Assembly: GCA_030549775.1 (NCBI GenBank)
Contig: CM060175.1
Location: 30,669,262 to 30,733,261 of the forward strand
Reading direction: 5' to 3'
DNA: 64,000 nt
Source: Tamarix chinensis
Lineage: Eukaryota; Streptophyta; Magnoliopsida; Caryophyllales; Tamaricaceae
The notes beneath the pieces are model-generated. The model had not been told where the DNA came from, did no database searches, and saw only the letters and a program-made list of their open reading frames with translations. Position numbers and translations under genes: made by a program. Shown here one piece after another: positions 46,897 to 60,420 of this stretch. Every line of letters starts with the position of its first letter. The first letter of the stretch is position 1.

Positions 46897-46921
46897 TTAT
46901 GATATAATATTCTTTTTTTCT

Positions 46922-47275
46922 AAAAATAATAATAACAACAACAACAACAACAACAACAATAACAATAACAATAGAAAAACTAATAATAAAGTAGTTGTAA
47001 TATTAATAATGAAATAATAATAATAATAATAATAATATGAAATAGTAATAATAAAAAATAATATTTATAATAATAAACACATATTAATGATAATAATAAT
47101 AGAAATAATAAGAATAATAATAATAAAATTGAAATAAAAATACAATAGGGCTTCAACAATCAACAAAAATAATAATCAAAACATTAATAATAATAACAAT
47201 AATACATATTAAAAATATAAATAACATTAACAATAACAATAATAATAATAGTATTTATATTCGAATAAATAAAAT
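46922..47275 (-). repeat. (TAA)n/(CAA)n tract of R3
   Basis: AATAAT and AACAAC triplets with interruptions, the right part of the tract interrupted by the LINE (left part 41695-42044). Confidence 0.85.
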
Positions 47276-47930
47276 AAATTAAATTAAGGCTTATAAAAAT
47301 AGGGAAAAGGGTTGAGAGGGTCTAGGGTTCAACCTTAGGCTGGAGGGGATAGGCGACATTGGCGGTGGTGCACGGAGGTGGCGACGGTGGCCGAAAAAAG
47401 GAAAGAAAAGGATAAAAGTTGCATGCTGGGAAAAAGATAGGGAGAATTAAGGTGGGAGTAAAGGTGTTTAGAGTTACCCAGGAGGAGAGGAGCAAAATAA
47501 GGGTGGCGGCGCACGGCGGCAGTGGCGGTGGCCGAATGGGAGAGAAGAAGAAAGAGAGAGGAGGAGAGGGAGAAAGAGGAAAAGAAAGGTAGGGGAAGGT
47601 AGAGGAGGGTCCGCAGAAGAGAATGGGAGGTGAAAGAGGCAGTAGAAGCAGCGAAATTAGTGGTTAAGGGCGGCACAAAGGGTGGTGGAGGTAGAAATCA
47701 GGGTTGATCGGGAAGGGAAGTTCGCATAGTCGGGGATACTTGTGAAGGAAGAATAGAGAGATATGAGACATTTGGTTAGCTAGAGGAAGGAGCAGGGAAG
47801 AATTTGGTGGCTAGATATGGCGTCAAAGTTGGCCGGAGACAGCGGACGAGGCATCTAAAGGGGTGGCAGCGAAAAGGGATGATTTCTAGGTAATGGAATC
47901 AAAACTCGAAACAAGGTCGATTATGGGGGT

Positions 47931-47940
47931 ATTTATAGAG
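47931..47940 (-). promoter_or_regulatory. TATA box of R3
   Basis: On the minus strand CTCTATAAATACCCCC, same as the F1 TATA context. Confidence 0.6.
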
Positions 47941-48992
47941 TTAGAGGAGAGGTTAGGGTTTTGTGGGTCAGCTACGGGGTAAGGTGGGTTGGTTTGGGCT
48001 CACCGGCGACATTGTTTGGCCGATAAAAATCAAATTTAGGCAGGGGGTTGCGCAAGAAAAGGGAGGGAATCGTGAGACAAATGGGAGGAGTGGTTTGGGT
48101 CAATGGATTATCGAAAAAAAGGGGAAGCGAAAGGAAGGAAAAGGCCAGTCAAAGGAGCAAGATCGACGGCGGAAATCTAGGGCGGCTGCGGAGTTGCAGG
48201 AAGTCGGTGGCGTTGGGTAGGTGTGAAGGAGGAAGAAGAAGATGGGGGCTGATTCGGGCGGTTCACGAAGGAAAAGAAAGAAAGAAAGAAGGGGAGGCGA
48301 GCGAATCGGGATCGACGAGGGGGGTGAAGGTTTAAATGGAACGCTGAGTTTCGGTGGCAAAGGAATCAAAACGCGGCATGGCTGGGTGAAAGGAAGGAGG
48401 CCACACGGGCTGGGCTGGCCAAAGGAAAAAAACAGAAAACGGAATTGGGCCGTTGGGACATGCTCAGTTCGGGGATTAAAAGAAAAAGAAAAAGAAAAGA
48501 AGAAGAAAGAAAAAGAAAGAAAAAGAAAGAAAGAAAAGGAAAAAAGGAAAAAGGGAAAAAGGAAAAATAATTAGATTGGGTATTTAAATTAATTAAAGTA
48601 TTTAAGATATTTAAAAATAATAATATTTAAATCCCTTTTTATGCTAAATTAGGATTTTAAAAATATTTTCCATAATTTCCTTTTTAATTAACAGAACACC
48701 CTAATTTTATAAATTAAAATATTTATAAAATTCATATTAATTTGAAATTTATTTTCTCCCTCTTATTTTAAATAAAATAATTTATTTAAATAAATTTCCA
48801 AAATTAAATTCTTAATTAGCTAAAATACCCAAAATTTCTCCTAATTAAAAAACTTATAAATTCCTTCTTAATTTGCCCTAATTAATTACCTTTTATTTTA
48901 ATAAAAATAATTCATTTAATTAAATTTTCATAATAAAATCTTATTTAATAATAAATAACAAAGTTAAAATTTTTGAGGCATTTCACTTTGGC

Positions 48993-49285
48993 TTCTGCGT
49001 ACTATTATAGCTGGTGGATCGGTCACTTAGGGTACATGCCCTACCATTATTATATGTCGATGGATCGGTCTGGCCCCTTTTCTCGCACGGTGTTCTGCTA
49101 TAAGTCATTAGTGTCTTCCCATATCTTAACAACTGTTAGATTTGTTTTATTGAGCTTGGGATTCTCCACTATTTTAGCCGATGGATCGGTTACTAAGGTA
49201 ACATACCCTACCACTATTATACGTCGGTGGATCGATCTCTAGGCTACTGCAGTACCTGCCACTATTATGCTGGTGGATCGGTCTG
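48993..49285 (-). repeat. Motif array in R2, right part
   Basis: Five CCACTATTATAGCTGGTGGA-like units near 48995, 49046, 49165, 49212 and 49259. The first unit of this array is at 39243, on the other side of R3. Confidence 0.9.
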
Positions 49286-50159
49286 GACCTAGCTCAACAT
49301 CTTCCACTTTATGTAATTAATGCTTTAAGTATCTTATTTAGAAACCCATTCCAAGACATGCAAGTCTAACTCTTACCATGCTTACTCTTCAACTTAGGTT
49401 AACCACTCCAACTCTAGTTAACCACCACCACCATAGTTAATCATGACATGCCCTAACACCCATGCAAACTCTAGCTCCATGCCAAACCCTAGTTCCCATG
49501 CATAACCCTAGCTCCACATAAATCCCACTCCCATGAAAAACCCTAGCTCCACCATGCAACCATTAATATCACCATGCAAACCCTAATAACATTATGTAAC
49601 CATTAATACCATCACGCATACCATAAAATGCTTAGACCACTCCCACATTAATTCATACCATACACCGTAACCCACGACCTACATGCATGTCTTACGGGCC
49701 ACATTTATTTTTATTAAAAGCACAACTTATACATATTTTATACATGCCATAAAGAATCATGTGAACACACTTCAACACCACATCATACTACATATACAAT
49801 AGAATAAGATGCACTTAAAACATATTACATTGCATGTTTCATGGCAAGTAAGGCATGTAAAGCACATTACACACAATGGCCTTAGATACACCTTTACCTA
49901 AAAATGTCACCGGCCTTGGAGCACACTCCTATACCTTTTGAAGGCTTTGACTGGGCTCACCTATTATGAGGAAAAAACTAAAATTAGGTTCCCTCCTAAA
50001 AATATTATTATTTACTAACTTATCCTAAGACTTGGTTTTTAATTAAAATAATGCTATACTAAAATTAATTATACAAAATACTACTAAAAATTCTAATAAT
50101 AATATTAATGTAATCTAAAACGAATGGTGATACAAAGGTTTCTATCCTTCACCAAAATA

Positions 50160-50168
50160 ATGCCACTA

Positions 50169-50200
<32 letters not shown>

Positions 50201-50205
50201 AATCA
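50160..50205. repeat. (ATG)n microsatellite
   Basis: About 11 GAT/ATG triplets within the R2 TAA tract region. Confidence 0.9.
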
Positions 50206-50255
50206 TAATAATTTTAATAATACTAAAATATTAGTAATATTAATAATATTAATAG

Positions 50256-50302
<47 letters not shown>

Positions 50303-50672
50303 TAAGCCTAAAATTACAAGGTAGGGTTTTCGACACTACCTCCAAATAATGAGAGTACTATTAATAATAGTAATAATAATATTAATAACATATATTACTT
50401 ATAATAGTATTAAAAATAATAAAGATAATAATCATAATAATAGTAAAAATAGTAATAAAAAATACAAGGCGCAAATCCTAATTAAAATTTAGGGCTTCGG
50501 TCCTCCCTAGATAAATAATAATAATCATAACATAATAATACTACTACTAATAATATTAATAATGAAAATGAAACTTATAATAATGCTATCAATACCCATA
50601 ATTCGAAACTAACAACTAAAATAATTTATAATCACTCTCAAACCTGCCAAGAGAATGTAACATGAATATTAC

Positions 50673-50676
50673 ACCC

Positions 50677-50744
<68 letters not shown>

Positions 50745-50748
50745 TAAT

Positions 50749-50805
<57 letters not shown>

Positions 50806-50818
50806 AATAATAATAATT
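50673..50818 (-). repeat. (AAT)n-(AAC)n compound microsatellite in R2
   Basis: About 24 AAT triplets followed by about 20 AAC triplets and a short AAT end. Long Leu, Tyr or Cys-rich open frames here are artefacts of the repeat. Confidence 0.95.
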
Positions 50819-53354
50819 GAATAATAGTAAAAATAAAAATAAAATTAGAATACACTTAATTAAATAGGAGAAAAGGGTTGTGAGGGTCCAAGGTTTCACC
50901 TTGAGTCAGTTGAGATGGGTGGCATTGGCGGTGGTGCACGGCAGAGGCGGAAGTGGTTGGAAAAGTGTGCACAAAAGGAGAAAGTTGAGGTTTGAGAAGA
51001 AAATGTGGAGAATGGGGGTGGAGGTTGAGGTACTGGTGGTAGCCTAGGCTGAGAAGAGTAAAGTGAGGGTGGTGGCGCAGTCAAAGGTAGCAGCACATGG
51101 CGGTAGAGGTGGTGGCTGAATGGGGAAGAAGGAGAGAAAGAGAGGAGGAGAGGGAGGGAGAGAAAAAGAAAAGTAGGGAAAGGTAGAGGAGGGTCTATAG
51201 TACAATTTGGGAGGTGAAAGGAGCGGTGGCAGTGGCGGAAGTGGTGGCTAATGGTGGCTCAAAGGGCGGCGGAGGTTAAAATTTTAGTTGATGGGAAGGG
51301 GATTTCTCACGGCTGTGGTGGCTCGTGCTCGAAAAATCAAGGGAGATGGGTGGCTTAGTTAACTAGAGGGCGGTGCAGGGAAGATTTTGGTAGGTAGAGG
51401 TAGCGGTAAAGTTGGCTAACAGTAGAGGACGATTTGTCTAAGGTTGTGGTGGTGTGAAGGAGGGTTTTTTCTGAATTCAAGCCACAAAATTGACTAAAGG
51501 CTGCTATGGGGGGTATTTCTAGACAAAAGGGGGAAGTTAGGGTCAAAGGGAAGGTGGAAGAATGGTAGGAAGGAGTGGGCACCGGTTGACAATGGCAGCC
51601 GGTGCACTCTTCGTTCGTGGTCTCCAAGTGGCTAGGGGAGAGGAAAATCGTGCGAGGGAAAAGGGGAAGTGGGCAAATAGGTGTGGTCGACGAGTTATCG
51701 TGGAAGAGAGGGGGAGAAGTGGGCAGCGAACGTGCGTAGTTGCCGGCAAAATTTTTGGCCGGTAGATAGTTGCAGGTCGAAGGGAAGAAGAAGGGAGGAG
51801 GTAGAAGAAGAAGGTAGGGGTGGACCAGGCCGGTTGGGGGAAAAGAAAGAAAGGAAAAAGGGGAAGGAACCGGTTGGCTGGCAATGGTCATGACCTTTAA
51901 TGGAACGCGGCGTTCCATGGAAAAAGGCCACGATACGCGTCGTCTTGGTTACCGTAGGAAGGAGGCGAGCAGGCTGTTTGGGCCATAGGAGAAAGGAAGG
52001 AAGGAAAGGGATTTGGGCCGTGTCATGAGCCCAATTCGGTGAGAAAAGAAAAAGAAAGAGCGGGAAAAGAAAAAGAAAGAAAAGAAAGAAAAAGGAGAAG
52101 GGAAAAGAAAAATTGAAGTAGGCTGGTGTTATATACATAAATTAGAATATTTTGAGTATTTAGAATAAAAAAAATTAAATAAAATAATATTAAATTTCCT
52201 TTTAAAGCTAATTTAGGGGTTTTAAAAGGCTTTTCCTAAATTCCTTTTTAATTAGTAAAGAGCCTAATTTTAATTTTTTTCCTTTATAAAAATATTTATA
52301 AATTCTTTAATAATTTGCCCTAAATAAATCATTCCCAATAGAAATAAAATAATTAATGAAATTAATTCCCCAACAAATCCTTATTTAATTATATTTCTTA
52401 AAATAAATATTTTTGGGGCATTTCACTTATACTACCCCACATACTATTTTTCATTCAAAGCATTCAAACACCCCAAAAGTACCTCCACCACCTTCCTCAC
52501 TCCTCAAATCAACTTTTCATATGTAAAATTCATCCCCATGAAAACTTCACACAACCTATGCAACCCTTTGAACTTTTTCATGCAAGCCCTAAAACTCCCA
52601 CGTGAAACCCTAAATTCCCATGCAAACCTTAGATTCCTCCATGCAACCCTTAGGTCAACTCTACCTTATTTCACTCTGTATCAACATATTACCATAACCT
52701 AGCGTGCATGTATTACGGATACATCATCACACATTAAAAACACAACTTATACATATTAAAAACATACCATAGAATATCACAAGGACATACCTCCACTTCA
52801 AGTCATACTATACGTAAATTAGTTATAACAATACGCATAAAATACATCATATAACATGGCACATGACATGCAAGTCATGTAGAAACACATTACATACAAG
52901 CGTCCTTAGCTACACTCTTACCTAAAACAACACCGGTTTTGGAGCACACTCCTACGCCTCCTTAGGGCTTTGACTGGTCTCACCTATATGAGAGAAAAAC
53001 TAAAATTAGATTCCCTCCTACAAAAATACTATTAATTATTAACTTATTCTTAGACTAGGTTTTTAATAAAATAATACCATATTAATAATAACAATAAGAA
53101 TAATACTAAAAATACTAATAATAATAATACTATGATTCAAAACGGATGATGAAATAAGGGCTTCAACCCTTCACCAAAATAATGCTAATAATAAAATTAT
53201 AACATTATTAATAAAAATAGTAATAATAAAAAAATAATAATAATAGGATTTATAAAATAATAACAACAATAAGAACAAAAACAAAAACAACAATAACATA
53301 AACCTAGAGTAAAATAAAGTAGGGTTTTCGACCCTACTTCAAAATAGTAAGAAT

Positions 53355-53590
<236 letters not shown>

Positions 53591-53685
53591 AACTAAACAA
53601 ATAGGGTAGGGCTTCTGCCCTCTCGATAATTAATAATAATAATAATATATTAATGGTAATGATAATTAATAATAGTAATAGTATA

Positions 53686-53723
<38 letters not shown>

Positions 53724-54460
53724 ATCTAATAATAATAATATTAATACATAATAATTATAATAGTTATATTAATATATTCGAATAATAGGCTAAAATGAAA
53801 TAAAATAAAATGAAGCTTAATTAAATAGTAAAAAAGGGTTTAGGGGGTTTAGGGTTCTACCTTAGACTGGTGGTGATATGTGGCACCGATGGTGGTGTGG
53901 CGGTGGCTGAAAAAAGAGAAAAAAAGGAAAAAGTTAAAGGCTGGGGAAAAGAGAGGAAGAAGGAGGGTGTAAGTAGGGGTGATGATGGTTGCCTAGAAGT
54001 TGAGGAACAAAATAAGGGTGGTGGCACAGCCAATGGTAGCGGCGCACGATGGCTGTGGTGGTGGCCGAATGGGGAAGAAGAAGAAGAAAAAAAGAGGAGG
54101 AGAGGGAGGAAGAGGAAAAGAAGAGTAGGGAGAGATAAGGGAGGGTCTGTAGATGTTTTTGGGTGGTGTAGGAAGTGGTGATAGCGACATATGTGGTGGT
54201 GGAAGGTGGCGCGAAGGGTGGCATGGCAGAGAATAGGTTAATTGAGAAGGGAACTTTGTACGGTCGGGGTGGCTCGTGCAAGAAGAATTGAGGGAGAAGG
54301 GCGGTGTAGTTAGTTATAGGGTGGTACAAGGAAGACTTAGGTAGGCAGATCAGGCGGCGTAGTTGGCCAACGACGAAGGAAAGGGCATCTGAAGTTGCAG
54401 CGGTGCGTAGGAGTATATTTTTAGGGTTTCAGGAAAATTTTGAGATCCACCTAATGAGGG

Positions 54461-54470
54461 TTATTTATAG
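54461..54470 (-). promoter_or_regulatory. TATA box of R1
   Basis: On the minus strand CTCTATAAATAACCC, position equivalent to R3 and F1. Confidence 0.55.
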
Positions 54471-56471
54471 AGTTTAGAGAAGAGGGTAGGGTTTTGTGGG
54501 TCAGTGAGGGAGTAATGCAGGTAGGGTTAGGGTCATCGGCAACACCAATTGGCTGGCACAAAATTTAAATTGTGGTAGCTTATTTGCATAAAAAAGGAGG
54601 ATCTTGCATGGAAAAAAAGGGAGGTGGGTTGGGTCGTGTTGACTGGCAATTTATGGGGAAGAGAAAGAGAGAAGAAATATCCGGTCAAGACATGTGTAGC
54701 CATCGGTGCCATTTTCGGGGACGGATGGAGTTGCAAGTTGATGGTGGGAAAGGAGGAAGGAAGGAAGAAGATGGATCGCCTGAGTGGGAAAAAGAAAGAA
54801 AAGAAAAGAAAAGGGAAGAACCAGGCCATCAGCGTGGGATACAAATTTTAAACAAAACGTTGCGTTCTGGGGGAAGAAGAAAGAAAGAACGGTGTTTCAT
54901 CCCTGGGCCACACCAAAGGAAAAAAATGGAGGAAAGGAACGGGCCACGGAATGTAGGCTTAATCAGGAAGAAAAGAAGGAAAAAAAAAAGGAAAAAGGAA
55001 GAAAAGAAAGAAAAAGGAAAGAAAAAGGAACAATAAAAGGAAAAGGGGAAAAAGGAAAAGAGCAAACTAGGTAGGTTTGGTATTTAAATTAATTTGAATA
55101 TTTTAGATATTTAAAAATAATAATATTTAAATAAAATAATATTAAATTTCCTTTTTAGGATAATTTAGGATTTTTAAAAGATTTTTCCTAAATTCTGTTT
55201 TAATTAACAAAAAAAACCACATTTTCTCTCATTAAAATATTTATAAATTTCCTCTTAATTTGCCCTAATTAATTTCCTAATAAATTCTTATTCAACTAAA
55301 ATTCTTAAAATTTGTATTTTTGGGGCATTTTAGTTGTCATATTAGGTAACGCTGTAGCTAAGGCCTTATGTGTGTTATGTGCCTTATATGCTTTTTATGC
55401 TATGTATCATGATGTGTTATGTATCTTATGCTTACCGTTATAACTATTTTATGTGTAGTGTGGCTTGGAGTTGTGGTATGCTCATGGGTTAATTTATGGC
55501 ATGTGTATAATATGTATAAGCTGTGATTATGATGTGATGTGTTGTGGCCCTTTAGGACATGCATGCTAGGATAAGTAATGTGATGATATAGGGTGAAAGG
55601 ATGAAAAAGGAAAATGGGGAAATAATTTGACTAAAGGGGAATAATTTGACTAAGGGATGTGGGTTTAGCCTAAATAATTCATGATCCATGAGTGGAAGAA
55701 TCTAGGGTTTTGCATGGAAGAATTTAGGGTTTTGCATGGGAGAATATAGGGTTTGCATGGGAGTTTTAGAGTTTTGCATGAAAAAGTTCGAAGGGTTGCA
55801 TGGGATGCATAAAGTTTGTATGGGGGTGAATTTTACGTATGTAAAATTGATTTGGGGTGTGAGGAAGGTAATGGAACAGTTGTTTGGGTGAACAATAGTA
55901 TGTGGGAGTATGGAGACAGAGCTAGGGTTTGGGAGGAAACCCTAATATGAGAAGGTGGTAAAAAGGGAAAATAAATGAGAGTGAGTGGAGTAGAAGATGA
56001 GTATGGAAGATTATCATGTGGGGGATGAGCATGAGCATTATGGAGAAATGAAAGTGGAATGTGATAAATGGAGAGGTGACATGTGAAAGTGAGGATGCTA
56101 GGGTTTGACGTGCCAACTAGGGTTTCGTGGTCACATGTGTACTTGGTGCATAAAGTGAGTTGATGAGGGTTGAATCAAATGGTTATGATGTGTGGGGTGT
56201 TAAAATAGTTAGGGTTGTGTGAGGATGAGAAGGATGGGCCACATAGGCCAAAATTAGGGTTTTTGGATAAAACCCTAAAGTGAGGTAGTGAGTGGACTTG
56301 GAGGTGTAAGGTAGTGGGCCTTGACCCACATACTTAGGAGTTGGACTTCTAGTGTGAGTTAGGGTAAGGAGGAAAGGATGGTGGGATAAGGTAGGAGGTG
56401 CATGAGTTTCATGATATGGGATGGGTCCTTTTTTGAGGATAAGGGTAGAGGAAGATTATTGAGCTGACCTA

Positions 56472-56770
56472 GACTGATCTACCGTCATATAATAGTGGTT
56501 AGGGCTTTTTGCCCTATATGTGACGGATCCACCGGCTATAATAGTGGTTCGGTGCATGTTGTCCTATTAGTGACCGCTCCACCGGCTATAATAGTGGGGG
56601 ATCCTAAGCTCAATAAACCAAACCCTAAGTTTTCTAAGACACATAAAAGACACTAAGTACTTACAGTGGAACACCATGCAAATAGGAGCCAGACCTATCC
56701 ACCGGTATATAATAGTGGTTAGGGCATTTCACTCTATAAGTGACCGATCTACCCACTATAAAAGTGGGGT
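56472..56770 (+). repeat. Motif array in F2
   Basis: Five units near 56475, 56525, 56573, 56694 and 56745, the middle ones reading CCACCGGCTATAATAGTGG. Confidence 0.9.
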
Positions 56771-58007
56771 TCCCGTACTCGCATGGATTGATAAAAAATA
56801 TGATGTGAAATTAATACTTATCAGAGATTAAATAATTAATTTATCTAGATTATAATTATGCATTTATTTATTTGTTTGTTTGAATGATTGTAAGTTGTTA
56901 TGTTATCATGTTTAAATCATGTGCTTTTGTATATTGCCTTTAGCACATGTTTACCTTACTCATTACGTTGCGTACTAACCACCCGTTTCATGGGTGTTGC
57001 TCATTCCCATGAGCAGAAAGTCCTTCTAACTTTTGCAGGTGGGTGACACTTATTTCAATACCTTCGATGTTCACGAGGCATCAGGTGGGGCTGAGTGCTG
57101 AGTTTGGACTTGGCACGGGAATCGAGAATGGGGTGCCCAGATTTCCCTTCTATGATTTTCTAATTATGTTTGGAGTTTCCTAGACTTAATTTTTATCATC
57201 TCTAAACTTATTTCATCTTAAGGAACTTTGACTAAGTACGCTGAATTATGACTCTTTGACTTTGCCCTATGAATTCTATCTTATAATTGTTTAATGCTTA
57301 TTTAAAGTCTTATCTAGATTTGATTATGATGATTATTAAATATCTTTTAGCCTTATGTTTAGTACGGAAACATTCGTGGGTTGGGCTCATACTAACTACG
57401 ATGGTAACATTCCCAAAATTCATTGTTTCTAATTTTTTTACTTCCGTTTTTTTAAAAAATAGTGAATTTTGGGATGTTACACATTTAACCCAAACACAAC
57501 CAATTATGGTGGCTTATCTAACCCAAGCCCAACCAACTATGATGGCCCATCAAGCCAAAGGCCAACCACTTATTTTATTGCTATTTCCAACTATTTTGCC
57601 ACTTAAGAAGCCAAATTTTCCCAAGCGCAAGGATAATTTTGAAAATTAAAATGAAAAATAGAGAAAAGAAAAAGGAGGACAAGTGGATGGTGGAGTAGGT
57701 AAAGAAAGGCAGACAAGTCAACAAGTTAGATTATTTTAATTGGCTTAGCATAGGAGATTATTGATTAGGTATGGGAGATGATTGAGTGATTTGTAATTTT
57801 ATTTATTACCTACTTTTTTAGCATGTAAGGGGCTCCATGCTGTGGTATGGCTATCAAAATACCACACATAGGCTGACCTCATTTTAGTTCTCATCTAACT
57901 AATTGTTAATTTGTATTAGATAACTAGATAATAAATAATGGTTGGAATGTAACTAGATAGATAAAGGGTATGGATATAATGGAATTTTTTTTATAACCAT
58001 GGCCACC

Positions 58008-58020
58008 ACTATAAATATGG
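58008..58020 (+). promoter_or_regulatory. TATA box of LTR2 copy c
   Basis: ACTATAAATATGGGTA, repeated as ATTATAAATATGGGTA in copy d (59834) and in inverse in copy a (10181). Confidence 0.55.
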
Positions 58021-58319
58021 GTAACCTCAACACAATGTAACACACTACCCTCTTGAATTACAAATCAAAATTTTGAGCTCCCTATGCCCCTTTCTCCAAA
58101 GTTGAGCGAAGACTTTGTTTTGAGTGAAAAATCTCATAACTTTTATCTCAAGTGTTAAAACCATGAGTAGAAGTTGTGAGTGTTTGGTCTTTGGTTACCT
58201 TATATTAAATATTATCATACTCCTCATCTCTTTTCTCCATTTTAACTTTTGGTGGTCAATTATCCCATAAGCCACCATCTTCCATTAAGCATGTGCCAAC
58301 ATGTTTAGCATATGCATCC

Positions 58320-58850
58320 TGAAGTCTACACCACCATACCCTATGAACGTGCCTACCCTTTGAGAACACTACCCTATATGGTATGAAACTCAAATCGGAA
58401 GTGTCCCTTCTCATAGTGGTTCTTGTCGTACCACTGACATATGAAGCACCTCGTAACCAACTAACTCAATTGTCCTCCATAGAGGGCATCATCCTCAACT
58501 TTTGACTACCTATGACTTGGAGCCTCTTCTGTCCTCTTAGTGTTGACCACCCTTAAAGCTTTTCTTGGCCCTTGACTGGGCACTATAAGCATGTGCAATC
58601 GCCAATGCCTCCAAGACATAGCCATACATGGCCTTTAGGTCCTACACACGTGTCCCCGCCACCATCTTATATTCTCAGACTCAGACTCAGACGTAACTAA
58701 AAATTAGTGAACTTTCATCGTTTCATCAACATCAACATTTAGAGTAAAGTAAACTAGGTTCAAATAGCGATTGTAATAAATAGCGATTGTAATACTCCTC
58801 TACTGTAGACGTACCCTAATGCAATGTCAGAAACTCATCTTTCGACCCTT
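58320..58850 (-). pseudogene. Chromovirus Gag, C-terminal part with zinc knuckle
   Basis: The minus-strand frame from about 58850 reads KDEFLTLH, a stop in place of Gln, then GTSTVEEYYNRY, the Gag segment 'xxEFLxLxQGxxSVxEYxxxF'. Later LKAMYGYVLEALAIAHAYSA matches the 'TYxEALExAxxIE' helix. Near 58470-58420 CFICQWYDKNHYEKGHF is a decayed CCHC zinc knuckle in which the last Cys is not preserved. It ends at the LTR2 edge (58320), and the protease of the same element resumes at 26073 on the other side of the nest. To the right it is joined abruptly to a plus-strand RT scrap, so the element's 5' LTR is missing. Confidence 0.7.
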
Positions 58851-59164
58851 AAGAACAACAAGTTGTATGGAAATTTAGAAAAGCGTGTATTTTTTGTACC
58901 AAAATTTACCTTCCTAGGGTTTTTTGTATCTAAGGATGGTATTTCAATGGACGAGTCAAAGGTGGAGGCAATAAGGTTGTGGCCTACACCAACATCCATT
59001 ACCCACGTTTGATCCTTTCATAGAATTGCCTGATTTTCTAGGAGGTTCATAAAAGGATTTAACACTCTTTTGGCCCCTATAACATGGTGTATCAAGAAGG
59101 GAGAATTCAAGTGGACACCTATAGCCTAAGAAGAATTTGATGTGGTCAAGGGTAAGCTAAGTGA
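58839..59164 (+). pseudogene. Gypsy RT thumb/connection fragment
   Basis: Plus-strand frame: LSTLKNNKLYGNLEKR, FFVPKFTFLGFFVSKDGIS, DESKVEAIRLWPTP, then a frameshift and [30 protein letters not shown] and EEFD. This is the end of a Ty3/gypsy reverse transcriptase leading to RNase H (pattern: LRENKLYxNxxKCxFxxxxxxFLGxxVSxxGIxxDxxKVxAIxxWPTPxSxxxxRSFxGLAxFYRRFIxxFSxxAxPLT). It is closely similar in the overlap to the RT at 60748-61300 on the other strand. It stops at LTR2 copy d. Confidence 0.85.
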
Positions 59165-60077
59165 TGATGTAGGTGCACCTCATAATAATATTTCACTAAT
59201 TACTTTTTTCAAAGTTAGGGGATCACAAAATGCTCACAACTTGGATGAAATTAATTAGCTAAATATGAGAAATAAGTGAAAGTACTAGCCTATGCATGCA
59301 TGGTGGCACATTTAACCCAAGCACAACCAATTATGGTAGCTTATCAAACCCAAGCACAACCAACTATTATGGCACATTAAGCCCAAGGCCAACCAACTAT
59401 TTTAATGCTATTTCCAAGTATTTTGCCACCTAAGAGGCCAAATCAACCCAAGCACAAGGCTAATTTCAAAAATTGAAATTAAAAAAAAAGAGAAAAGAAA
59501 AAGGAGGACAAGTGGATGGTGGAGTAGGTGAAGAAAGTCAGCCAAGTCAATAATATAAATTATTTTAATTAGCTAAGCATGGAAGATGATTGATTGGGTA
59601 TAAAGGATGATTGAGTGATTTGTACTTTTATTTATTACCTACCTTGTTAGCATGTAAAGGGCTCCATGTTGTGGTATGGTTGTCAAAATACCACACATAG
59701 GCTGACCTTATTTTATTTCTCATCCAACTAGTTGTTAGCTTATATTTGATAACTAGATAGTAAAAAATGGTTGGAATGTAACTAGATAGGTAAAAGGGAT
59801 GGATATAATGGACTTTTTGAAACCATGATTGCCATTATAAATATGGGTAGCCTCAACACAATGCAACACACATAGGCTAACCTCAGATTACTTCTACAAA
59901 GTTGAGTGAAGACTCTATTTTGAGTAAAAAATCTCATAACTTTTATCTCAAGTGTTGAAATCTTGAGTGTCAGTAGTGAGTGTTTTGTCTTTGGCTACCT
60001 CAAATCAAACATTATCACACTTCTCATATTTTTTCTCCATTTTAACTTTCCATGGTCAATTATCCCATAAGCTACCT
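59165..60077 (+). repeat. LTR2 copy d, 3'-truncated
   Basis: Begins TGATGTAGGTGCACCTC and runs parallel to copy c up to AATTATCCCATAAGCTACC. The last 60 bp or so (TTAAGC...CATATGCATCA) are missing. TATA at 59834-59843. Confidence 0.8.
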
Positions 60078-60420
60078 CAACATTAGCCCTTTTCCAGCCC
60101 TTATTCATTGTTTTTTTTGTTTTTGAGCCTTTGGGCCTTCGGTCCTTGGGCCATTGGTCTAAAGGTCCAGCTTTTTTTCTTTTTATTTAAAAATTACCAA
60201 CAAAATAAAATTCAATGGAAATTAATAAATGATATTATACTCTAAATTTATTTCATTTACACCATTTTAGCTTAAATAATAATATTTACATAGTTATTAT
60301 CACTTAAACATAAATTCATAATTATTCACTTATATTAATTAAATAAAATACTAAAAGCTAAGATTATAAGGGTATAAAATATGTTAAAATATGAACTTAT
60401 TAGGAAACCATTAGAGCTTT
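60078..60420. other. No recognisable feature
   Basis: A GCCTTTGGGCCTTCGGTCC-like low-complexity phrase near 60127-60168, then AT-rich sequence. No gene seen. Confidence 0.4.

Larger units (their letters stand above)
42045..46921 (+). mobile_element. L1-type LINE, full length but decayed
   Basis: A 4.9-kb non-LTR retrotransposon with a 5' CT-rich leader, ORF1, overlapping ORF2 and a short 3' region. It lies in the TAA tract of R3. The string AAAAATAATAAT occurs at both edges (42033-42044 and 46922-46933) and may be the target duplication, but the host tract is itself (TAA)n-rich, so this is weak. No clear poly(A) tail can be separated from the tract. It is the innermost element of the nest. 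Confidence 0.85.
39281..48985 (-). mobile_element. Solo LTR R3, split by the LINE
   Basis: Segments 39281-42044 and 46922-48985, net about 4.8 kb. Begins TGTAACACCCCAAAATTTAC, ends TTTTTGAGGCATTTCA, perfect CTTTG duplication (39276-39280, 48986-48990). Insertion was into the motif array of R2, whose array resumes at 48995. Modules: terminal hairpin 39365-39420; stem block 39735-39815; motif array 40015-40365; long CCCTAG-rich degenerate repeat 40545-41340; exon-like block 41630-41690; TAA tract, interrupted by the LINE; GA-rich tract 47330-48560 with TATA at 47931; AT-rich end. Confidence 0.9.
38518..52425 (-). mobile_element. Solo LTR R2, split by R3
   Basis: Segments 38518-39280 and 48986-52425, net about 4.2 kb. 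Begins TGTAACACCCTCAAAATT, ends TTTTTGGGGCATTTCA, and has a perfect CTTAT duplication (38513-38517, 52426-52430). Reverse-order modules: terminal hairpin 38590-38650; stem block 38955-39030; motif array split by R3 (39243, then 48995-49280); exon-like block 49900-49970; TAA tract 49985-50820; GA-rich tract 50870-52115, where the TATA box is mutated (near 51512); AT-rich end. Confidence 0.9.

Noticed and set aside
57287..57649. 120-codon open frame
   Set aside because: Crosses the F2/LTR2 junction at 57481, so it is a chance fusion of two non-coding LTRs.
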